Below are positions 1-8,638 of a stretch of DNA of 64,000 bases, piece by piece. Position 1 is the stretch's first letter, and the number at the start of each line of letters is the position of its first letter. The notes under the pieces are model-generated. The model ran no database searches, was not told where the DNA came from, and saw only the letters and a program-made list of their open reading frames with translations. The translations under genes were made by a program, and so were the position numbers. The stretch covers positions 55,400,902 to 55,464,901 of the forward strand of contig JAOANR010000003.1 in NCBI GenBank assembly GCA_030278955.1. The letters are read 5' to 3'. The DNA comes from Hygrophila difformis. Taxonomy: Eukaryota > Streptophyta > Magnoliopsida > Lamiales > Acanthaceae.

Positions 1-650
1 TTTGTGCAACTGCAAATCATTTCGTTATGTTGTTCTATAACAATTCCTAATTAAAACTGCCCAACATTCTCTATTTAAAACAGAACAACAATATAGGCTT
101 AATTAAGAGAGAATATGTTGTTAAGTAGATTCAAGAAAATAGGGGGCATCATACCCACAAATGAAATAGTGACCCCATTTCGATCTGCATGCGGATTTGG
201 ATGAACTTGTTGCCATACCAATTGAAATAGAGTTCCAGAAAAACAAAGCAGTCCTCTCTCAACAAATTTATTTATCCATGAATTGACAAACTCAACCATC
301 AGCTGCTTGATTATAAACATAGCAACACCTGTATACATGTAAATTAAATATATGTATTGACATCCATTGCATTGTGCTAGATTATTGTGATTGCCATACA
401 TAATCGAAAAACCAAAATCAAACTAACTGTATCCGGATCAGTAAGTTTACACAGGAATACTTGACATTCACATTCACATACCTTCTCCTTTCACAACCAG
501 AAGAAATTTTTATAAATTGTGGAACAAACCTGAAGTTATGCAAGTTATAGTCTTCCAGAGAAGTGCACTCGGAAGACGGTTATCACAATCAAATATTATT
601 TAATTTAAATTTCGGAAGGTTATGAATACATGAAGTCTTGATTTTATTGA
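1..650. other. AT-rich intergenic sequence, nothing recognised
   Basis: No coding region, repeat end or RNA gene could be supported here. A 100-codon minus-strand open frame at 99-401 shows no motif and has AT-rich, non-protein-like composition, so it is not called. Confidence 0.5.
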
Positions 651-654
651 AAAA

Positions 655-1032
655 ATAGTAAAAATATTATTCAAATATTATTATAAATATTAAAAAATAG
701 CCTTAATTTTATTGTCCAGGCTTCCTGCATCATCACATTCCGAAAAGTAAAAATAAATCATTTAACAAAAAATTAAATTTAAATCATTTACTCAAACCTT
801 GCTACGTTCTAAAGTAGGAAACAAAGTAGGATTGTGCTGATTATTGTTGAATGAAACCAGAACCAATAAACCATCGGTTGCGGTCGGGTAGTTGGAGGGA
901 GACCGTAAAATTCGAGAGCTTGGAAGACCCGGTAACAAGGCATCCAAACCCAATGTATGAGGTTTGGTGTTTAATCTTATTTATGGAAGTGTGTTGGACA
1001 TTTTATTTTATAAATGGACTAATAATAATAGG
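655..1032 (+). repeat. Left copy of the pararetrovirus leader (direct terminal repeat)
   Basis: This segment is clearly similar, in direct orientation, to 6905-7215. Shared landmarks in the same order include ccaggcttcc (about 710 and 6940), gtaggaaa (about 815 and 7013), aaccatcgg (about 868 and 7068), ccgtaaaat and cggtaacaaggc/cggcaacaaggc. It lies just upstream of the primer-binding site at 1290, where the pregenomic RNA leader of a caulimovirid would be. I infer a terminally redundant copy of the viral leader. Identity is moderate, so the insertion is old. Confidence 0.6.
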
Positions 1033-1240
1033 GGTAAATGTTAAAAAGGGCCATAACAAGGAGGCTATTCCACTTTTAGGCCATAATAAGTTGGAATTGT
1101 AAAAACAGGCCATAACAAACACAGCTTGGCAAAATTTAGGTCATAGGACCTATTTGAAATTAATAAATGACCCAACAACTTTTCCTTCTTTCATTTCAAC
1201 CCCAAGAAAGTTTGACTTTATTTACTTTAATCCTTTCTCA
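1033..1240 (+). repeat. Inverted-repeat unit, left copy (possible MITE)
   Basis: Starting at ggggtaaatgtt and running through three ggccataacaa-type boxes to about 1240, this stretch matches the reverse complement of 7215-7449. It is either a dispersed palindromic MITE inserted in the leader or one arm of a long leader hairpin. The flanking ataataata on both outer edges would fit a 9-bp duplication but is low-complexity. Confidence 0.45.
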
Positions 1241-1289
1241 ATATACTTAATTTTTCATTATATAAATGACACCTAACGCGCATGAAAAT

Positions 1290-1301
1290 TGGTATCAGAG
1301 G
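1290..1301 (+). promoter_or_regulatory. Pararetrovirus minus-strand primer-binding site (tRNA-iMet type)
   Basis: TGGTATCAGAGG differs in the last base from the plant initiator-tRNA-Met complement TGGTATCAGAGC. It comes after the leader repeat and before the first small ORF, which is where caulimovirids place the start of minus-strand DNA. There is no adjoining LTR. Confidence 0.65.
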
Positions 1302-1502
1302 CTAGGTTTTATTGAAGAACATATTAATTATATTATTTATAATATTTTATTTCTTAATGGAGAAGATTTAATTATTTAATGGATTCAATTAATTTAAAAC
1401 CAACATGTTATTTCCAAATTTTGGAAATAAAAAATAGAAATTTCCCAAGGAAATTCTTGAACTTGTCTATAAGACAAGATTTTATTAAAAGAAATATCTT
1501 TC

Positions 1503-1637
1503 ATGAAAATGAGAGGAACTAACTGGAAAGAAATTGATCCGGATAGCTCTAAGTTCTCACAAGACTTAAGAAAAAACCCAAAAGACGATTCAAGATTATG
1601 GTTACCGGGTATTAATTATACCTGGAAAAATAGATAA
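1503..1637 (+). CDS. Small leader-proximal ORF of the endogenous caulimovirid, unknown function
   Basis: This is an ATG-to-TAA frame of 44 codons starting at 1503. It is charged, with no motif I can name. It ends two bases before the next open frame (from about 1639), and that frame ends in an ATGA stop/start overlap with the coat-protein-like frame. Close or overlapping small ORFs ahead of the structural ORF are typical of caulimovirids. Function is unknown and no protein product can be shown. Confidence 0.4.
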   Translation: MKMRGTNWKEIDPDSSKFSQDLRKNPKDDSRLWLPGINYTWKNR

Positions 1638-1638
1638 C

Positions 1639-1893
1639 TTGAATCAGTCAACAGAGGAGATCTTGAAATTATTTCAAGATCTCAAGAAAGAGATTTTGAA
1701 TCTGAAATTTGACATTTCGGATATCAAGAAAAGGCAGAAGGATATTACTGGATCTTCCAAGAATCACCAAGCCAATATTAGAGATGCATTTGGATCAGTA
1801 CAAGATTTACACCAAAAAGGTAAAGCAACCATGGTTCCAAAGCAGAAATCACAAGAAGAGCTTATGATCGATCTCCTGAAAACAGTCGAATGA
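1639..1893 (+). CDS. Small coiled-coil ORF of the endogenous caulimovirid
   Basis: An 84-codon open frame beginning at a TTG (no ATG at the 5' edge) and ending in TGA at 1891-1893. The first half is heptad-like and rich in Leu, Ile, Lys and Glu (IKKRQKDI at about residues 30-37), as expected of a short coiled coil. Caulimovirids encode a small virion-associated or DNA-binding coiled-coil protein near this position, so a similar role is possible but not shown. The stop overlaps the next ATG as ATGA, which suggests coupled translation in the ancestral virus. The lack of an ATG suggests decay or a non-AUG start. Confidence 0.4.
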   Translation: MNQSTEEILKLFQDLKKEILNLKFDISDIKKRQKDITGSSKNHQANIRDAFGSVQDLHQKGKATMVPKQKSQEELMIDLLKTVE

Positions 1894-3598
1894 GTGTTTC
1901 CGGGGCAGATCTATCAGATCTACAAGAATTAGCAGAATCATTTTCCCAACTTGGGATTATGGATCTGGTTAATGTAAAACCCAATGAAGTACTTCGATTG
2001 GGTTATGCGGAAGAATCAGGATCCAACGTGACCCACGATGGACCGCCTGATGTCCCAATGAGAGAAAGTACAGACTTTCTCATGAACAAGTATCCTGAGG
2101 TGCATCTCAATGCTAGACGAAACCCAGGACGGAACCCGAGTAGAGCACCAGAATCCACACCGTGGGCCAAGACGATGTTACAACAATTAAATCCATATGG
2201 CATAACACTGAACCTCGATGTTATCAACTTCCGAAATATCGAAGATCTGATCGACGAATGGGTAGCTTCAATGAAGATTGCAGCAACCACTCTGGATCTC
2301 GATAAAGAAAACTTTGTCAGATTAATAGAGCTAAGTCTCGAAGGATCGGCAAAGTTAGGTTGGAAAAATTCCACGGCGACTCTAAAGGAGCAAATACTTG
2401 AAGGAGAATCCAAAAGCACAATCTGCGAAAGATTTGGTCTCTTAATCAAAACTCATTTTGTAGGAGATGGTTATTTTGAAGAACAGAGAACCTAAAAATC
2501 AAGGTCTATACCCAAGCATTGTTGGATATGGAGTTGAGAAGTATTTGCGCAGTAGACGAATATATCTACTGGTTTCGTAAATACTTCCTCCGTTCTTTTT
2601 TATTTGAACGTTTTGACTTTTGTCACTGTTCATTGAGTAGCTTTGACTCAACTTTTTAATACAATTATATAAGATAAAATATAGTCAAGTGAGATCTTGT
2701 TGGATTCGTCTAGTCGCATAGATTTAGAATATCAAATTTGCATAATTTTTACTTGTGTGAAATTTGAGTTATTACGGATTATAAATGTGCATTGGATTGC
2801 GTGAAATGTGGATATGTTGCATTTATTTAGGAATGGAGGAAGTACTATTTTCGGAGTAAGATGACGGCTGAAGTAGCATGTCCCATGTTCTTTGCAAAGA
2901 TCTGCAGCCCATGGAGAGAGATGTTGATCCAATCGTACACAGTACCAACTGGTACAATGGACTCAATAGCCCGGAGAATGTCCTTCTTAAAGGATAAGCT
3001 CAGAGAATGGTGTCAACAGGCAGCAGCCCAAAAGAACATCAAGAGACTAAGAGGTAACATAAAAAGAACCCCTCTTTGCTGTGAAAATAACGATTTTCCA
3101 ACCATTATAGGAGAATCAGAAGAAAAGAGGAGAAAGAAGAAGAGTCGAAGCTCATACAGTAGGAGTTTCAGAAGACCTCCATTCGGTAGAAGAAGAGCAT
3201 GGTGGTCCAAGGGCAAGGCCAGATCATACAAATCTGGACAAAGAACGGGAACGACGAAGAGTTCATCCCAAGGTTCAACGAGCTCAGTAGCAAGGAGCAC
3301 GGGGAGAACGACGTCCAAGAGAACATTCAGACGAGCCCATACCCGAGCCAACGAAAGCTTCAAGGACTGCAACTGTTGGAAGTGTGGAACTAGAGGTCAT
3401 ATCTCACCCGATTGCCCTCAGAATCGTGAGATACGAAAGTACGAAGCCACGGAAGATATCGTGGAAGCAGTCTACCATAGAAAGCTGGTACCAGTCTATC
3501 AGTTTGAGGACATCCCCTCGGATGAAAGCATCTACGAGGAAGAATTAAGAAGTGACTCAGAACCATATTCAGATGGATCTTCAACCGAGTCTGACTGA
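1890..3598 (+). pseudogene. Caulimovirid coat-protein-like ORF, broken by a frameshift and a MITE
   Basis: The region encoded the capsid part of a plant pararetrovirus. The first open part (1890-2495) is an acidic N-terminal region that runs into the capsid core. Phase is lost near 2480, and a 259-bp MITE at 2584-2842 interrupts the core. Reading resumes to 3598 with a basic Arg/Ser/Lys-rich stretch, then a CCHC zinc knuckle (CWKCGTRGHISPDC, about 3379-3420), then an acidic Ser/Asp/Glu-rich tail. This order (acidic N-terminus, core, basic arm, one CCHC, acidic tail) is characteristic of caulimovirid coat proteins. A movement-like ORF follows directly, as in cavemovirus- and solendovirus-type genomes. 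The gene cannot make an intact product. Assignment to a genus is inference. Confidence 0.7.
2584..2842. mobile_element. Stowaway-like MITE inserted in the coat-protein-like ORF
   Basis: A 259-bp AT-rich element with terminal inverted repeats cttcctccgt (2584-2593) and atggaggaag (2833-2842), flanked by TA on both sides (2582-2583 and 2843-2844). Internally it is clearly similar to the MITE at 7866-8123. It has no coding capacity. The CTCCCTCCGT-type end and TA target site fit the Stowaway/Tc1-Mariner class. Confidence 0.8.
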
Positions 3599-4383
3599 AG
3601 AAGACATGATTCAGACCACTGAAAACCTGTCTGGATTCTTTTCAATGATGACGATCTCGAATCGAACCATGGAACGAATAATGCGACAAGATTCCAATCT
3701 CAGCCCATATGACGGATTCAGAATTGGAGGGATTGGAAGAGTTCTTAACCAGATGGGACTCAACCAGAGAAGACATAACATCATCTACAAGGTAAGTGCA
3801 GGTGAGTTTGCAATTCCTATGGAACTTACTTGTAATGTTATGGATATGCAATTAATTCCTAAAGAAGAAATTCTTGAGGAATTAAGCAGAATGAAGGAGG
3901 AAATTGCCATTACTATGAAATAGATCCACATAGGAGCCATCGAAGTAGTAATTAAGGCAACCTCCAAAGAAGGTATTGATTCTGAATTACATCTATCAGT
4001 CACTGATAGAAGGATCAATAACCTTAGAGATGGTCTTCTTGGGACTATGGTAGGAAATTTATATGCAGGGAAGCTAGACATTCACCCCAGAATTTCCTAT
4101 AACCTAGCCGACCAAGATTTTAGCAGAGTGCTAACCCTTCATCAAGATTTCAAAAGAAAAGATCTGATGAAAGAACGGAATAGACCATATTCTATAACTT
4201 ATAGAATCTCTTATGTACTTTCCAATAGTCATCATTCTGACTTATTTCTTAGGAAAGAGTATATAGAAATTCCTAGAATTTTCAAGGAATTCGCTAAAGT
4301 CATGACTCCAAATCCTACCTAGATTCCAAGGTTAGGAAGAGTAGACATACAAATAAGAGATCATCCAATTCTAGATAGATCAA
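3552..4383 (+). pseudogene. Caulimovirid 30K-type movement-protein-like ORF, broken and truncated
   Basis: The frame from 3552 overlaps the end of the coat-protein-like ORF. It continues past an in-frame TAG at 3921-3923 and another at 4320-4322, then ends where an LTR fragment begins at 4384. The middle part has the pattern of the plant-virus 30K movement-protein superfamily: a hydrophobic beta-rich core, MVGNLYAGKL at about 4047-4076, an HQDF block, and YRISYVLSNSHHS at about 4192-4230. In infected cells such proteins modify plasmodesmata. With two stops and a lost C-terminus this copy is non-functional. The family call is from recalled motif pattern, without an alignment. Confidence 0.65.
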
Positions 4384-5402
4384 TGAAACTTTTGACAATT
4401 TCCTACACGAGTATTTTCTAAAATATCAAGTTTGAATTTATTAAATGAAAAGAGTTATGATTTATGGAAGGGGTTTAAGGATATATTTCACTTTTTATTA
4501 CTCATGTGGGAAACTTTGATTTCAAACGGCGCTGTGGAACTCCCCGGCATGAAACTTTTGACAAATTCGTGCCATGGATATCCTTGCCATGAAACTTTTG
4601 ACAAGTTCCTACTATATGAGTATTTTCTAAATATAATAATCCCGGTTTTCAATTTTATTTAATGAAACCCATTTATGAAGATGGAGTTGGGATTAGGGAT
4701 ATATTATAGGTTGTCACATTTTTATTACTCGTGTTAAGAAACTGTGCCCCCGAAAGCGCACGGTGTCAAAAATTGCATTAATTTATAGTAAGACCGGATC
4801 GTTCACTGGAGGATGTGCGATAGAAGCAGGGCTCACGTCGTTTACTAAGATTTTCCACTCGGTTACTCGATTCAAGTTTTGCAATGATTTCTAACAACTA
4901 CTTGACAATATTTTAAACTAGACTATGGAAACAATTAAAGATTATTCTACAAGGCATGGTAAATTTAGTCTAAAAAGCGATTAAATCTATTCTAAGAAAG
5001 CAATAAGAATTAGGCTAAGGAAGCAGGTAAAATTATTCTACGAAAGCAGATTTAATATGTGACAGAAGGGACAGGAAGGAAATAAGAAAGATTGGACAAG
5101 ATTCAGATGAAACAAAACTAAACTTCCATTTTAATACACAGATCTTTGTTTGGGATAATCCATCAGTTAGCTAACTCTCATGCTTTCTAGACTATGTTCC
5201 CTTTAACGGACAGATACTTTACAGTCAGAATTTACATGCTCTTAAGACCTCAACCTCTAAGATACCACAGATTAATAACTGCCCCTGCCGAGGTATGTTA
5301 TTCCTCTATGGTGGATAAGCAACACCTAACATATCATTAGTTGACATGTCAAGCACTCCTATCGTCCCCCTTGTCACACCCAAAGTCCAAATCTAATCCC
5401 TG
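4384..5402 (-). mobile_element. Reversed, truncated LTR fragment related to the Athila-like element
   Basis: The segment starts with tgaaacttttgacaattt, the exact reverse complement of the 3' terminus of the LTR that ends at 21226. It continues as a diverged reverse-complement match to about 20189-21226 (landmarks: the cggatcgttcactgga block near 4796, cgtcgtttactaagattttcc near 4837, and ggataatccatcagttagctaa near 5154). Similarity fades near 5402, so only about the last 1 kb of a 4.6-kb LTR is present and I found no TSD. It interrupts the viral movement-like ORF exactly at the LTR terminus. Its divergence suggests an older insertion or another subfamily. Confidence 0.75.
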
Positions 5403-6463
5403 GTAAACAAAGAGAAATGTGCCCAAAAAGCTAAAGTGGTCACATATGAAGAAGCAGACTCAAGCACTGCTTCAAAGGAACGATTGTCGGATACCGACAA
5501 AAATGTTGAGCAAGAGGAAAGTCACATTTCCGAAAGTTCAAGTCAACCCACTGCCTCTGGGGTAAAAGAGGAAGAAATTAACCTTAGGCCAATGACAGGC
5601 ACTTCTAAGGTTAATGCAGAAGAGAAGGTCCTATCTACTGCCTGGCTGGACTACCAAGGAAAATGAGAACAACTGGTTTCCAAAAAGGGAACTAACCCCA
5701 GCAAAACAGTAATCGAGACATCCGGGATACACAACAGGGTATGGATGCTCGAGGGATCGAAAACAGAAGAGGTTCGAAATTGGTATGACTTTGGAGCATT
5801 AGCATCTGTTCATACTACATCACCAGGGTTTCCGGAAATCGAAAAACTTCCGAGATGGATAAGTAGTGCGGTGCACAAATCATGGCAGAACAACCCGCAC
5901 CTGCAAAGAGGAGATATTCTGGAACTTAAGTTCATCTCAGCGGCACCAGAAATAGTCGGGAAAGGTTCTTATCCGGTCTTTCAGTTTATTAAATTACAGA
6001 GACCTGATATGATTGCCTTCAATAGAGTTAAATTTATGGATGAGAAGGCACCATTAGTATCTTCAATCAGCGAAGATGAAATCTCCACCCGACGAGCATG
6101 GGATTCTGGATCTGTCTCACCGAGATGGAAAAGGTTAAATATCCGTTTAAAATATTCTCAAACAATTTAAATGGATCGTTCCTGGTTAATTCTTTAACAG
6201 GGAAAAGCACAAAGTTTGCAGAAACCTCTTTCGAAAAGAAGAGGTTACTCATCTGGGAAAATAAGTTGCCAGCAACCGAGTCTACCAGAAAGAAGGCATG
6301 CAACATGATGCATGTTGGCCAATGGGATAACCATATATGCCCATATTGTGCAGAACAGGAAAAATGCCTATTCGGTACAAAGATCCGGGTAACCCAGAAG
6401 AAATCTGGATCCGAACAGGACAAAGGGAAGAAACGTCCAAAAAACTTTCACAAGCCAAAGTAA
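5403..6463 (+). pseudogene. Downstream ORF of the endogenous caulimovirid, function uncertain, broken
   Basis: Several open parts lie in tandem: 5436-5666 (acidic, Ser/Thr/Glu-rich), 5745-6170 and 6098-6463. The second part has a compact globular-looking stretch (WYDFGALASV, about residues 13-22, and FQFIKLQRPD). The third has a Cys-rich ICPYCAEQEKC motif followed by a very basic tail. Stop and frame changes separate the parts. In caulimovirids with this gene order the last ORF before the promoter is often the translational transactivator/inclusion-body protein. I cannot confirm that identity from motifs, so it stays a positional guess. No reverse transcriptase, protease or RNase H motif lies between the movement-like ORF and here. 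Confidence 0.4.
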
Positions 6464-6649
6464 GAGCAGCTGGATGTAAGAGAAAAAAAGGTGTCGGCAA
6501 TACTTTACAATTGGAAGCCGACAAAGAAAGTTTAGAGTCATTGGCAGTAAATGGCCGACAAAAGAAGGTGGAAAGTTGACAAAAAAGATGCCACCCGAGG
6601 ACAATAATACAGCAGGATAATAATGTAACCAGCTGGAATCCAAAGCAAG

Positions 6650-6726
6650 TGACGAACGCAGTGACGTCACAATAAATTAAAGAGTGTTTGGGATCCGTGA
6701 TTGAAGTCCGCGGATGCCTATAAATG
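6650..6726 (+). promoter_or_regulatory. Caulimovirid-type promoter: as-1-like element and TATA box
   Basis: Two TGACG motifs (6650-6654 and TGACGTCA at 6662-6669) form an as-1-like pair of the kind bound by TGA bZIP factors. A TATAAATG box follows at 6719-6726. The distance of about 50 bp and the location after the last ORF match the pregenomic RNA promoter of caulimovirids. The transcript would enter the right-hand leader copy. Confidence 0.6.
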
Positions 6727-7214
6727 AAGAAGTTTGAAGCAGATGGACGGCATCGAAAAATCCTCCCAGCTCTTCAAAATAATTGTAATATTTCTCTTTC
6801 TGCATATTTCCTTTAGAGTCTGTAAAAGTATGGGGTATTCCCCCAAGAGTCTTGTATCCTCCATGAGGAACTAAGTGTCTGTCTTCTCCGTTAGGGGAAA
6901 TTATGTTTGAATAATATTTTTAATATTTCTTCAGTAAAATCCAGGCTTCCAAATATCCCAAAAATCCCGATAATATAGTTAAAACCCTTTATTCATATCT
7001 TGATACGTCCTAAGGTAGGAAATGAAATAGGACTATGTTGTTTGTTGCTGAAGGAGCCAAGAATCGGTGAACCATCGGCCGTGGCTGCGTGGTTGGAGGA
7101 AGTCCGTAAAATCCCGAAGCTTATGAAACCCGGCAACAAGGCGGTCAAAGCCAAGGTATGAAATTTAGTACTTAATTTAATTATCAGAAGCATGATGGGC
7201 TTTAATTGGACTAT
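6727..7214 (+). repeat. Right copy of the pararetrovirus leader
   Basis: After the TATA box, the part from about 6905 on is a direct, diverged repeat of 655-1030. It probably represents the start of the pregenomic RNA leader. Possible polyadenylation-type AT-rich signals occur near 6780-6790 and 6905-6930, but none is decisive. Confidence 0.55.
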
Positions 7215-7449
7215 ATTTGATGAAAAATATAAGATAGGGGTCAAAGTGTAATAGGGTAAAAGTTGAAGTCAACTGATGGGGTCAAAAGTATAATTAAGCA
7301 AAAGTTGGTAGGGTCAAGTATAATTTTAAAAAGTCTTGATGGCCTAAAATTGAACTAAAGTGGTTTGTTATGGCCTAAAATTGATAATCCAAGTTGTCAT
7401 GGCCTAAAACCTGAAAGGCCTCCTTGTGATGGCCTATTTTGATAATTAC
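7215..7449 (-). repeat. Inverted-repeat unit, right copy (possible MITE)
   Basis: Reverse-complement match of 1033-1240, with four atggcct boxes and the end ttacctc at 7443-7449 followed by ataataata. See the left copy for the two interpretations. Confidence 0.45.
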
Positions 7450-7865
7450 CTCATAATAATAATAATTTAAGGTTTTGGGCCTGAAATTAAATAATTTGAA
7501 AGGTTGGAGGCCAATTAATATAAAAATGACTGATTTGGGTAGTGGACAAAATGGAACAAAACAAAAGTTTAGGACTGAATTGGGAAAAGATAAAAGAAAA
7601 ATGACTAATATTATGCCACGTGTCAGGTTTAAATTTAAACTCTTGTCACGTCAGCAATTAGGGCATAAATAGTGAACAATGGACATATTTGGACATAATT
7701 AGTATTTTTATAGGACTATTTTGGTAATAAAATAGAAACATGACTGATTTGAATTTTTGAAAAAGAAAAAGGACTTAATTAACCTTTTTTCCTATAAGAA
7801 ATAATATATTGAAGTGATATGTTGTTGAATTGTAGTTTTATAATATTATTTTTCATTAATTTTTA
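7450..7865. other. AT-rich non-coding sequence
   Basis: Only short open frames occur and no element ends are recognised. There is a ccacgtgtca G-box-like motif near 7617, but with no gene next to it no function is claimed. Confidence 0.4.
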
Positions 7866-8123
7866 CTCCCTCTGTTTTTTTATAACCTTACCATTTGCAT
7901 AGTTGATACTATTCATTAAGTAATTTTGATTCAACTTTTTAGCATAGTTGTGTAAGATAAAACATAGTCAATTGAGATATTGTTGGATTCATCTAATCTC
8001 GCAGTTTTATAATATCAATTTTTTATAATTTTTACTTTTATTATTTGAGTTATTAATGATTGAAAATGTATATTGGATTGCGTGCAGAGAAGAAATGGAG
8101 AAGATATAAAAAAACGGAGGGAG
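7866..8123. mobile_element. Stowaway-like MITE, second copy
   Basis: A 258-bp element with terminal repeats ctccctctgt (7866-7875) and acggagggag (8114-8123) and flanking TA (7864-7865 and 8124-8125). The interior aligns along its length with the MITE at 2584-2842 (shared runs such as gactcaacttttta/gattcaacttttta and ggattgcgtg). Confidence 0.85.
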
Positions 8124-8638
8124 TAGTTATATAAAATTTGAGTTGTTATCATTTAAAAATATGTTTGGGACTGTATAAGTGGAACATTTATTTAAAACAT
8201 AACATAGAAGTAAAATCAATTAAATGATGTTGATGTGTTTCGGCACATACTTTCGAAATTTCCTCTGCCTCGATCCAAACTCGGACATTCATAAGTTGCA
8301 TCATTGGCAAATGGAAGATGGGGAAATTGATTGGGTCAAGTCAAGTAGTAGTAAAGTTGCATCAATAATAATTCATGGTAGATGGAGAATATTTAGTGGA
8401 CAGTCAAGGCATACATGCCATTTGCAGTAAATGAATACATCAATTCGATTTTTACGAATTTAGATGCAGGAGATTGATGACTTTGAAATGATTTTATGGA
8501 CGTGGAATTTCAAATCCGTGTGATATGATATACCAACTAGTACAAAATAACAAAAAGGTTTACCCGGCCGGCGGCCGTACCAACTTCTTTGTCCGCGCCC
8601 TAATCATGTGATATTCATTCTTGCGCTAAACAAACACT
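8124..8638. other. Upstream region of the LRR receptor-like gene
   Basis: No clear TATA box or repeat end is seen. An open frame of 68 codons at 8224-8430 shows no recognised domain and is not called as a gene. The region presumably carries the promoter of the gene that begins at 8639. Confidence 0.35.

Noticed and set aside
2003..2449. 148-codon minus-strand frame opposite the coat-like ORF
   Set aside because: Shadow of the viral frame on the other strand, with no independent motif.
5403..6463. Viral reverse transcriptase
   Set aside because: None of the expected catalytic motifs (YxDD-type, DSG protease) is present in the open parts.
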